Positions 40,077 to 47,840 of a stretch of DNA of 64,000 nt are shown here, piece after piece. The position numbers and the translations under genes are program-made. The notes beneath the pieces were generated by a model, which searched no databases, had not been told where the DNA came from, and saw only the letters and a program-made list of their open reading frames with translations. This DNA comes from Mycetohabitans rhizoxinica HKI 454 (GTDB lineage Bacteria > Pseudomonadota > Gammaproteobacteria > Burkholderiales > Burkholderiaceae): the NCBI RefSeq assembly GCF_000198775.1, contig NC_014722.1, positions 1,390,845 to 1,454,844 on the forward strand. Reading direction: 5' to 3'. Within the stretch, counting starts at the first letter, position 1; the number at the start of each line of letters is the position of its first letter.

Positions 40077-41187
40077 ATGCAGCCATCGACTGCTCGCTTG
40101 GCCGAGCTCGACTTTTTTCGTGGCCTCGTATTACTGATCATCGTCGTCGATCACATCGGCGGCAGCATGTTGTCACGTGTGACGCTGCACACCTACGCGC
40201 TGTGCGATGCGGCCGAAGTATTTGTGTTTCTGGGCGGCTACGCCACTGCCATCGGGTGGACCACGCTCGCCGCGCGTTGCGATGAGGCCGCTGCGCGTCG
40301 GCGTTTCATCCGCCGTGCATGGGAAATTTACCGTGCTTTCCTCGTCACCGCCGGCTTGATGTTGCTCGTCAGCGCGATTTTGCGCGCGTTCAGCATCGAG
40401 GCGCCGAATATGGCGTCGTCTGACCTGGACGGGTTGATTGCGTCGCCTGTGGTGGTGCTGCGCGACATCTTGTTGTTTCGACGGCAGCCCTATTTGGCGT
40501 CCGTGTTGCCGATGTATGCGTTCTTTGCGCTGGCGGTACCGGTGATCATCCCGCTCGCGCGCAGCCGGCCCTGGTTGCTGGCGGCGTGCTCGCTCGCGCT
40601 GTGGTGCCTGGCCGGTGACGCGTACTGGCTGCTGCCGGCCGCCCAGGAGAACCGGTGGGACTTCAATCCGTTCGCCTGGCAAGCGATGTTCACACTCGGC
40701 GCGCTGGCACGCTGCCAGCCAATCTACGTTGGCCTGCGTCGTTTGCGCGCAGGCTGGGTTGTCAGCGTCGTCGCGCTGCTTACAGTGCTCGTCTGCGCGT
40801 ATTGTAAATTGTCCGTCGATGGCGCGTCGTACAGTGTGATGAAGCGCGATTTGCAATGGCCCCGCGTGGTCAATTTTCGTCGCACTCGCCTGGCTGGTGA
40901 CGAACCTGGTGCAATATGGCTGGATGCGTCGGCTGGCCGGATGGGTGCCGTGGATCGGCGTTGTAGGGCGCAAGGGCCTATTGTGCTTTGTGGCGGGTAC
41001 GGTAATTTCGCTCAGTGTTGATTCGGTACTCTACTGGTGGACCGACGGGTGGCTCGATGTGCCGCTCGGGCTCGTCGCCGATGCAGTGGCGATCGCCTCG
41101 TTGCTGCTCGTGGCTGGCTGCGCAGATCCGCTCAAGCGATGGCTCGGGGCAGCCGCCGGTGCACGCCGCACGGCCGGCGCAGCTTGA
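40077..41187 (+). pseudogene. OpgC-family membrane protein, frameshifted
   Basis: OpgC-type acyltransferase-like membrane protein, in relatives used for succinylation of osmoregulated periplasmic glucans. From ATG 40077 the frame reads LAELDFFRGLVLLIIVVDHI, FVFLGGYATAIGWTT, AFLVTAGLMLLVSAILRAF and further helices. At a run of four T (40874-40877, about residue 266) one extra base shifts the frame. The true continuation (ALAWLVTNLVQYGWMRRLAG; VVGRKGLLCFVAGTVISL) resumes in another frame and runs to 41187. A single-base homopolymer change is also a classic sequencing error. Confidence 0.85.
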
Positions 41188-41872
41188 GCGCGTACGTATC
41201 AACTTCGCGTGGCGGGCAACACGCTGCGGCCGTATAGTGAACCAACACGGCGAAGTCTGCAGATGCCGGCCTGCGGTCCGTCATGCCAGTGCGCCCGGCG
41301 GCACATCCTCGTTGCAGCGCCGCGCGAGGCTTGGTGTCGTCACCGGGCATGTCCGGCTGGCGCCATCGAAGTCGGAATGTGTGGCGCCGGAAACACATCT
41401 AATGAGTATTCCAGAAGTGTCGTGAACCGGTATATACGAGGTTTCGTAGTGGCGCGACACTGGAAGGGCCGCCGCGTCCGAGCCGCTCTCGTGACAGGAT
41501 GTCCGCGACTGAGACCGTCAGGCCGGTATGGCAGACAGCGCGGCGCTCGCGCGGCAGCGCAGTGAGGATGTAACGGCATAAGCACTGGCCACGCGGAACG
41601 TGTCAGTTTGTTGGCCGCCGGGCGCGTACTGTGTCCACTATCAGAATCATCCACTATCAGGATTTTTATTGCTTAAGCATGGCCATGCGCGAAAACGTTT
41701 GACTGTATGCATCATCTCGCGTATCTTTGCTGACTGAAGTTTTCAGATGTCCGATTGCTGTTCATCATCTGTCCGCGACCCACGCGGTACGCTCGTTGTC
41801 CTCTCCCTCTTGATCGCTTCCGTACTGCCGCACTAAGCGGGAAACATTTATTTTCTTTTGAGGGATTCTTCT
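41188..41872. other. Long spacer and leader upstream of cold-shock gene
   Basis: 685 bases without a supported gene. A direct repeat TCCACTATCAG occurs at 41634 and 41650. The 170 or so bases before the cold-shock start are AT-richer and probably form its 5' untranslated leader, which in csp genes is long and temperature-sensing. No defined promoter was picked out. Confidence 0.45.
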
Positions 41873-42076
41873 ATGGATACCGGTATCGTTAAGTGGTTCA
41901 ACGACAGCAAGGGTTTTGGTTTCATCACGCCGGACGCGGGGGGTGAAGACCTGTTTGCGCATTTCTCCGAAGTCACCGGAGAGGGATTCAAGACGCTGGT
42001 GGAGAATCAGCGCGTCAGCTATCAAGTCAAGCGTGGCCCGAAGGGCCTGCAGGCTGCCAACATCAAGCCGTTGTAA
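41873..42076 (+). CDS. Cold-shock-domain protein
   Basis: Small RNA chaperone, 67 residues, of the CspA type. [20 protein letters not shown] contains RNP1 (KGFGFI), followed by DLFAHFSEV (RNP2-like), then [20 protein letters not shown]. Start ATG 41873 is preceded by GAGGGA. A nearby start six codons upstream is not needed. It is followed by a small hypothetical gene in the same direction. Confidence 0.94.
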   Translation: MDTGIVKWFNDSKGFGFITPDAGGEDLFAHFSEVTGEGFKTLVENQRVSYQVKRGPKGLQAANIKPL

Positions 42077-42084
42077 GCGCTATA

Positions 42085-42104
42085 CGTCCGGATGTGTCCG
42101 GACG
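42085..42104 (+). terminator. Hairpin after the cold-shock gene
   Basis: Perfect 8-bp stem CGTCCGGA/TCCGGACG with loop TGTG, beginning 8 bases after the cold-shock stop. There is no T run after it, so it is more likely a 3' mRNA stabiliser or a weak terminator than a classic intrinsic one. Confidence 0.5.
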
Positions 42105-42286
42105 ACAGACTGCCTCGCGTCCGTGGGGCAGTAGTATTGCCCGCCAGTCTCCCGCGCCGTGCCGTCTTCCGACCGCTCGGCCGTCGATCCAGCGCTTCGC
42201 GCTCCCATCTGAATGCGCCCATCCACCCTGGGTGTCGCCCGTTCGTGGCCACTGGCCGGCTGTGTCACATCATAAAGATAAAGACA

Positions 42287-42541
42287 ATGCACAATCAAAC
42301 TATTCAAATGTACCGCGGTTATGCGGTGCAGCCTTCCGCGCATCGGTTGCCCGATGGCTGTTTTTCTTCTAACGTGACGCTGGAACGGGAAAATTCGCCG
42401 TTGTCGTCGTCGCCGTTGACTGCAGTGGCGAGCGCAGCGACGTTATATTCTTTTTATTCGCTCGATTATTTTAGTTCTGAACAAGAGGCGGTTCGCTATT
42501 CGAATCGCTGGGCCCAGCAGTGGATTGATATGCGCGGCTGA
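42287..42541 (+). CDS. Small conserved hypothetical protein (84 residues)
   Basis: Starts MHNQTIQMYRGYAVQPSAHR and ends FYSLDYFSSEQEAVRYSNRW followed by AQQWIDMRG. The pattern of a short beta segment, a Ser-rich middle and a C-terminal helix rich in aromatic residues is familiar to me from Burkholderia, where such a protein often follows a cold-shock gene. No function is known. The frame is open upstream, but ATG 42287 (weak ribosome site) gives the recognisable start. The Ser/Ala-rich stretch (SPLSSSPLTAVASAA) may be an insertion. Confidence 0.65.
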   Translation: MHNQTIQMYRGYAVQPSAHRLPDGCFSSNVTLERENSPLSSSPLTAVASAATLYSFYSLDYFSSEQEAVRYSNRWAQQWIDMRG

Positions 42542-42825
42542 ACACCGTCGCCCACGGCTGCCCCGAATACGGCGCATCGGCTGATCGAGGCGCGGCGAGT
42601 TCCAAGCGTCCGGCAGGGCCATGATGCGGCCGGCTTCCCGGTCCGATTCGAAAGGGCCCATGCCATGCTGCCACAGCAACGCCCGGACGGCATCAAACAT
42701 TAAAAAACGTTCATATCGACGTCGTGACGGCGGCCGACGAGCGACTCGTCCACCTCAACGTTGGCGCCGCTTGGCAAGTACTGCTCGACGATGGCTGACC
42801 CATCGTTGCGAATCCATTTGAGCAT
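42443..42825 (-). pseudogene. Possible broken small gene
   Basis: Two short minus-strand frames may be one gene split at a run of six T/A near 42703. The first, MLKWIRNDGSAIVEQYLPSG through GRRHDVDMNVF (42825-42700), stops exactly where the second begins (FDAVRALLWQHGMGPFESDR, from 42700), overlapping by TAATG. Neither half is recognised with confidence. It accounts for most of the 42542-42930 spacer, in which I see nothing else. Confidence 0.3.
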
Positions 42826-42930
42826 ACTGATGGCACGCGCCGATGCAGCACTGTGTATGTGGCGAAGGCGCAAGGCCGCAGCGCTGTGATGACCGCTTAG
42901 CAGCCATCAGTTTATGCTAAACTGCCGCGC

Positions 42931-43380
42931 ATGTCCGTTTGGCGCAGAGCTTCTATCGTCTTGCTGCTGGTGCTGGGTTTGCCGATCCGGCTCGCGGTGG
43001 CATCCGTGAATTGTGATCTATCGCAGTTCACGCCGCCTGTCGCGCATGCGCAGTCCGCTCATGTCAAGAGCGCCGTGCGCAGTACCGATTCGCATGAGGT
43101 GTTGGCCGCCCGGGCGATATCGCCGGACGCTTCATGCGTGGCCGCGTCCGATGGCACGCATACCGACCATCGAGGTCATTGTGACCACGCATCGCATCAT
43201 GGCGCGGGCCAGTGCAGTGGTGGCGCAAACTGCTGCGTCAGCGCGCCGTTGCCGTGTGTCGGCGCGATTGCCGACATCCATGCATTCGTCCACCTCCATT
43301 TGCTGCCTCAGCCGTCCGTTGGCGCAATCCGCTTCCTGACTGGCGGTATTGATCGGCCTCCAAGCGCGCATCTCGTCTGA
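42931..43380 (+). CDS. Secreted His/Cys-rich protein, probably metal-related
   Basis: 149 residues. The N-terminus is a signal peptide (ASIVLLLVLGLPIRLAVAS). The middle is rich in His, Cys and Asp (HTDHRGHCDHASHHGAG then QCSGGANCC), which suggests metal binding in the periplasm. No domain is recognised. It is the first gene of a block with a multicopper oxidase relic, so a role in copper handling is plausible but inferred. TATGCT just upstream (42913-42918) could be a -10 box. Confidence 0.6.
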   Translation: MSVWRRASIVLLLVLGLPIRLAVASVNCDLSQFTPPVAHAQSAHVKSAVRSTDSHEVLAARAISPDASCVAASDGTHTDHRGHCDHASHHGAGQCSGGANCCVSAPLPCVGAIADIHAFVHLHLLPQPSVGAIRFLTGGIDRPPSAHLV

Positions 43381-43466
43381 GTTCATCGTCCGCTCGCCGG
43401 TGCAGGCGAAGCGGTGACCTGTCGGCCGGCCGTCACGCCGGCCCTTGGACCTTGTTCGAGATCATC

Positions 43467-43849
43467 ATGCGCAAGCTGTTTACAGCGCTCGCGTGCGCCG
43501 CGACTCATGTGCCGCAGTTCGTCACGCCGAGTCCGCTTTCCCCGGGCCGGCCGACGCCAGTGCGTCGGTTCCGGTTGTCACCGTGCCACCGGCCTTTGCC
43601 GAATATCGCCGATACGACAATAGTGACGCCGTCGAGTGGATTCGGTTGAATCGCGCGCTTGCGCCGGGCCGTGGCGAATCGGCCGCGCCGAGCCGTTCCA
43701 AACGGATCTGGAGCGTGCGCTCGGCGGCCGTTTGCCGACGGTGGCGCAGCACACTGGGGCTGTGGCGGCGGCGGTAAGCGTTCCTGTGGCAAGCCAACCG
43801 ACGACACGCAGGCCGGCTGCTGCCCACGAGCAGCAGGAGGAGCACTGAG
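43467..43849 (+). pseudogene. Decayed gene upstream of the copper oxidase
   Basis: Starts MRKLFTALACAATHVPQFVT, a signal-like opening, but the frame breaks within 60 codons. Pieces with coding character appear in other frames: ASASVPVVTVPPAFAEYRRY with DNSDAVEWI, then EPFQTDLERALGGRLPTVAQ, then VSVPVASQPT. The order of the pieces suggests one gene of about 125 codons with several small indels. The family is not recognised; the place before a copper oxidase suggests a periplasmic or outer-membrane accessory protein. Confidence 0.45.
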
Positions 43850-44962
43850 ATGGTCACACGCCGACAATTTTTGAACGGCTCCGGCGCCGCATTGCTGGGA
43901 GCGGCCCTAGTCAGCAAGGCCGGTGCGGCAGCGTTGCCGGAGGCACCGTCCAGCGCCAGTGCCGCCACCCAGCCGCCGTTGGCTCCGCGAGAGGGCCGGC
44001 CGTACAATCCGGTCGTCACGCTTAACAGTTGGTCGCTGCCGTGGCGTATGCGCAATGGTTGGAAGGAGTTCCATCTGGTGGCCGAGCCGGTGATGCGCGA
44101 GATCGCACCGGGGATGCAAGCGAACCTGTGAGGCTATAACGGGCAGGCGCCGGGCCCGACGATCGAAGCGGTCGAAGGCGACAAGGTGTGCATCTTCGTG
44201 ACGAACCGCTTGCCCGAGCACACCACCGTGCATTGGCATGGGATGCCGCTGCCATGCGGGATGGATAGCGTGGGCGGACTGACGCAGCCGCATATCCCGC
44301 CCGGCAAAACGTTTGTCTACGAGTTCCAGCTCGAGCGGCACGGCACCTTTATGTATCACCCACATGCCGACGAAATGGTGCAGATGGCGATGGGCATGAT
44401 GGGCCTGTTCATTGTCCATCCGAAAGCGCACGGCGTGATGCCAGTTGACCGAGATTTTGCATTCTTGATGTCCGCGTATGACATCGATCCCGGCAGCTTC
44501 ACGCCAAGGGTGAACGAAATGACGGATTTCAACGTCTGGAGTTGGAATGCACGGGTGTTTCCCGGGATCGACCCGCTGCCGGTGCGCCGCGGCGAGCGTG
44601 TGCGGATTCGCTTCGGCAATCTGACGATGACCAATCATCCTATCCATCTGCACGGGTACGCATTCGAGGTGACGGGAACCGATGGGGGCTGGATCGCGCC
44701 GGCAGCGCGATGGCCGGAAGTGACCGTGGATGTCAGTGTCGGCCAGATGCGGGCGATCGAGTTCGATGCATCGCGCCCAGGGGATTGGGCCTGGGCCGCG
44801 ACGACTACCGGGATCCGGGCTGGTACCGGCACCCCAAGGGAACGGTCGCGTACGAATACGCCCAGGAGCCGGCCGCCACGCGCGGGACAGACGATGGATA
44901 TGGCCCGGTTCTTTCAAACCACCATAAAGGATGATGAAATGAGCGCAGCTTCGGAAAAATAG
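43850..44962 (+). pseudogene. Multicopper oxidase (CopA-like), broken
   Basis: Periplasmic copper oxidase exported by the Tat system (TRRQFLNGSGAALLGAALVS). Codon 94 (44129) is TGA where family members have Trp (PGMQANL-stop-GYNGQAPGP). After it the same frame continues with intact copper ligands in HWHGMP and YHPHADEM, and NHPIHLHGYAFEV. At about 44790 the sequence jumps from GDWA to DDYRDPGWYRHPKGTVAYEY in another frame. That removes the C-terminal HCHxxxH ligand segment of the T1 and trinuclear sites. Nonsense codon, deletion and frameshift together make it non-functional. Confidence 0.88.
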
Positions 44963-45115
44963 GGGGTCTGCGTCCACTGCCAGGCGTTAATTTTTTTAGT
45001 GTCCTTGCAATTATCATTGCCTATTACCCACAAGGAAAAGGACTGATAATTCTCTCTATTGGGCAATACTGTTGGGCAACAACATTTTCTGCTTCGACTA
45101 ACAAAAGGAAAGCTA

Positions 45116-46057
45116 ATGCGTTATTGTCGCTCCCGTCGCGCGCTGCTGCGCGCCTGTGCAATGCTCCCGTGGATGCCGACGCTGGCAGCGTGTGCGGCGC
45201 AGGGACCGAGCGCCTCGGCGCCAGGGTCATCCGCGTTGCTAGGGCCGGCCACATTGCAAGGGCCGGCTGCGTTGCCACTCGAGGCGCTTGCGGCACTGGA
45301 AGCGCGCATGCGCGGGCGCCTCGGCGTTTGCGCGATCGACACGGGTAGCGGCGCGCAACTCGTGCACCGTGCAGCGGAGCGTTTCCCGTTCTGTAGTACG
45401 TTCAAGGCGGTGCTTGCGGCAGCCGTACTGGCCCGCAGCGGGGATACGCCCGACTGGTTGTCGCAGCGCGTCCGATATGGCTTGGCTGACGTGGTCAGCT
45501 ATTCGCCGATCAGCGGGCAACATGCCGGCGACGGAATGCGCATTGATGAAATGTGCGCGGCAACGCTGCAGTACAGTGATAATACGGCAGCGAATCAGTT
45601 GATGAAGGTGCTTGGCGGACCGGATGCGGTGACGGCATTCGCCCGCTCGGTGGGCGATGCCACCTTTCGGCTGGATCGCTGGGAGCCAGATTTGAACACG
45701 GCGATACCCGGGGACGTGCGCGACACATCGACGCCGGCGGCGATGGCGAACACGTTGCGCGCAGTGATGCTGGGCGATGGATTGCGTCCGTGGCAGCGAC
45801 AGCGATTGCAGCAATGGATGCTGGACAATCGCACGGGCGACAAGCGAATCCGTGCCGGTGTGCCCGCGCAGTGGCGCGTTGCCGACAAGACGGGTACCGG
45901 GGAGCACGGAACCACCAACGACATCGGAGTCCTTTGGCCGCCCGGACGAGCGCCGATTGTGCTGTCCGTCTATTTCACACAGCCACGGCGGGATGCGCCG
46001 GCGTGCGACGAGGCGATCGAGCAAGCCACGCGTATCGTGGTCGACGCGCTGAGTTGA
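45116..46057 (+). CDS. Class A beta-lactamase
   Basis: Serine hydrolase that opens penicillin and cephalosporin rings in the periplasm. 313 residues from ATG 45116 after AAAGGAA. A lipoprotein-like signal (ACAMLPWMPTLAACAAQG) carries LAAC. Active-site motifs are all present: STFK in PFCSTFKAVL, SDN in LQYSDNTAANQ, the omega-loop Glu in RWEPDLNTAIPGDVRDTSTP, and KTG in ADKTGTGEHG. It resembles the PenA family of Burkholderia. No adjacent PenR/AmpR regulator gene is present. No lesion seen. Confidence 0.92.
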   Translation: MRYCRSRRALLRACAMLPWMPTLAACAAQGPSASAPGSSALLGPATLQGPAALPLEALAALEARMRGRLGVCAIDTGSGAQLVHRAAERFPFCSTFKAVLAAAVLARSGDTPDWLSQRVRYGLADVVSYSPISGQHAGDGMRIDEMCAATLQYSDNTAANQLMKVLGGPDAVTAFARSVGDATFRLDRWEPDLNTAIPGDVRDTSTPAAMANTLRAVMLGDGLRPWQRQRLQQWMLDNRTGDKRIRAGVPAQWRVADKTGTGEHGTTNDIGVLWPPGRAPIVLSVYFTQPRRDAPACDEAIEQATRIVVDALS

Positions 46058-46092
46058 ATGCATGCCCTGGCGAGTCGCCATTCGGATCGATC

Positions 46093-46332
46093 ATGAACGA
46101 GACTTTGTCGGATATGCCATCAAGCGCCCAATTGGGCAACCAGTTCATGCGTTGGCGGGCGCTGCATTGCGTCAAGTAGGCGCATGCCGCCGAGCTGTTT
46201 GGTGTCAGCCAGGCGACGATTTCCTGCTGGGAGGCGGGCTTACAACAAGTGGAGTGGGCCGAGCGGCGACGCGCGGCGCACTGTGCGCCCGCGCCTGCTT
46301 TGCTAGAGCGCGTCTCCCACGCCGGCGTGTAG
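46093..46332 (+). pseudogene. Small HTH protein with an internal stop
   Basis: Reads MNETLSDMPSSAQLGNQFMR to ALHCVK, then TAG at 46177, and continues in frame AHAAELFGVSQATISCWEAG with LQQVEWAERRR. The second half is a clear helix-turn-helix (AAELFGVSQATISCWE), so a small XRE-like DNA-binding protein was interrupted by one nonsense codon (probably CAG to TAG). Its end overlaps a small converging gene by 30 bases. Confidence 0.65.
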
Positions 46333-46548
46333 TGGTGGCGGCGTGCGGATGGTCTCCAGCCGGCTCGCTGCGGCGAGCAGCGACTGGCCGGTCGGCGTAA
46401 GCATCGCACGGCGATGTCCTTCGGCGGGATCTTCCAACTCGACGAGTTGCCGCTCGAGCAGCGTGTCTAGCTCGGCACGGTTCATGTCGATCTGCTCCGG
46501 TGCGCTGCGAATCAGCATCAACGTAGCGAATTCGTGTGGGCTCAGCAT
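46303..46548 (-). CDS. Conserved hypothetical protein (81 residues)
   Basis: From ATG 46548: MLSPHEFATLMLIRSAPEQI, then LDTLLERQLVELEDPAEGHR and AMLTPTGQSLLAAASRL. The pattern (helix, helix, then a short beta hairpin with LTPTG) resembles a winged helix of the kind that ends with the phrase T-x-x-G, so a small DNA-binding protein is possible. It lies downstream of two Hsp20 genes in the same direction. Confidence 0.6.
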   Translation of the reverse strand: MLSPHEFATLMLIRSAPEQIDMNRAELDTLLERQLVELEDPAEGHRRAMLTPTGQSLLAAASRLETIRTPPPLHAGVGDAL

Positions 46549-46714
46549 CTTCGTCTCCAATCGTCCATGAAGCTGCGATCCTGTCGCCTGGGATTGCAAG
46601 ATAAAGCGGCGAGATGACAGGCCAATGACAGCGGCCGCCCAGCGCTCCGACGCGCAATCGCGTCGGAGCGCAAGCCGTCGAGCGGCCACCGGTCCGCTCG
46701 ACTCCTGACGGCGT

Positions 46715-47134
46715 TCAGCCGATGCTGACGTCGATCCGGCGAGGCTTAGCCTCGTCGCGGCGTGGAATGGTCAGCTTCAGCACGCCGTCGCGCAATTGCG
46801 CATCGATGCGTGACGCATCCAGATCCGCGCCTAGCGCAAACGTGCGGGCGAAATGCGGATCGCGCAATTCGGCGTGCTGGACCCGCAAGCCGGCGGGCGT
46901 CGGCACGACGGCCTCGGCCTCGATCGACAGCGTGCTGTCCTGCACGCTCACATGCAACTTGTCGCGTGGCACGCCGGGCAGGTCAACCAGCAGTGTAACG
47001 CCGTTGTGGTCCTCGAAGATGTCCACGGTGGGCGCCACTGTCGTGCGGCGCGATTGCGGCGCCGTTGCGCCTTGTGCGGCGACGTTGGCGTCCTGCTGGG
47101 TGGGACGTTCGACCAGTTCAGTAGTGTGGCTCAT
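46715..47134 (-). CDS. Small heat-shock protein, Hsp20/alpha-crystallin family
   Basis: ATP-independent holdase chaperone, 139 residues from ATG 47134. A variable N-terminus (SHTTELVERPTQQDANVAAQ) is followed by the alpha-crystallin domain: PTVDIFEDHNGVTLLVDLPG, then LHVSVQDSTLSIEAEA and the family signature region DASRIDAQLRDGVLKLTIPR. It lies 37 bases downstream of a second Hsp20 gene; the two probably form an operon and mixed oligomers. Confidence 0.93.
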   Translation of the reverse strand: MSHTTELVERPTQQDANVAAQGATAPQSRRTTVAPTVDIFEDHNGVTLLVDLPGVPRDKLHVSVQDSTLSIEAEAVVPTPAGLRVQHAELRDPHFARTFALGADLDASRIDAQLRDGVLKLTIPRRDEAKPRRIDVSIG

Positions 47135-47171
47135 GGTGTGCTCCTGGTTTGCGTCAATGCGGGTCAACAGG

Positions 47172-47612
47172 TCATTGCACCGTGATCGCTCGTGGCTTGG
47201 ATGCCTCAAGCTTGCCGATAGTCACGCTCAGGCAGCCGTTCACATAGCGCGCCTGGACCTTGTCCGGATCGGCCTGGTGCGGCAATTCGATGATGCGGCG
47301 GAAAGTGCCGCTGAAACGCTCCTGCAGATAGGTCCGCGTGTCGTCGGCGCGCTCCGGTTGCACACGCTTGCGCTCGCCGCTGAGAATCAGCAAGCCGTTG
47401 TCGATCGACACATCGATCTGCGCCGGATCGAGTCCGGGAGCAAATGCGACGATCTCGATCGACTCGTCCGTGCTGCCGATGTTGACCGCGGGGAATGTCC
47501 CGACGCGCGACGCGCGCAGGCTAGTCGGCATGTTGGCGAACAGGTTCGCAAACTGCCGTTGCAGACGGTCGATGTCGTTGAAGATGTCCGTGCTGAAAAA
47601 CAAATCACTCAT
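47172..47612 (-). CDS. Small heat-shock protein, Hsp20 family
   Basis: Second holdase chaperone, 146 residues from ATG 47612. N-terminus MSDLFFSTDIFNDIDRLQRQ, then the alpha-crystallin domain with FPAVNIGSTDESIEIVAFAP, LLILSGERKRV, and RRIIELPHQADPDKVQARYV with NGCLSVTIGK. The ATG is preceded by AAGGAGCAAGCC on its strand. First gene of the Hsp20 pair; any heat-shock promoter would lie in 47613-47840, where I could not name one. Confidence 0.93.
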   Translation of the reverse strand: MSDLFFSTDIFNDIDRLQRQFANLFANMPTSLRASRVGTFPAVNIGSTDESIEIVAFAPGLDPAQIDVSIDNGLLILSGERKRVQPERADDTRTYLQERFSGTFRRIIELPHQADPDKVQARYVNGCLSVTIGKLEASKPRAITVQ

Positions 47613-47840
47613 GGCTTGCTCCTTCGATCCTTCGTCGAAGGGGCGAACCGGGCTACGCGCTCCAGTCCGCCCGCCAACGTGGATCCGTCGACAAACAAAT
47701 CGAAACACGCAGCGCGTCATACACGCGGCTGCCTAAGTGATTCATAACATAGTCCCGCCGCGCGAAATTTCAAGAGGGAGCCGACATGGGGGGATGCCGA
47801 TTTTGGTACGATTCAGCCTTTCATCGAACAATAGCCGACT

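Noticed and set aside
43907..44977. 356-codon frame antisense to the copper oxidase
   Set aside because: His/Arg/Pro-rich mirror translation with no motif. The plus strand carries clear copper-ligand motifs, so the long antisense frame is a by-product of GC content.
45239..46081. 280-codon frame antisense to the beta-lactamase
   Set aside because: All four beta-lactamase motifs are intact on the plus strand; the minus frame has no recognisable domain.
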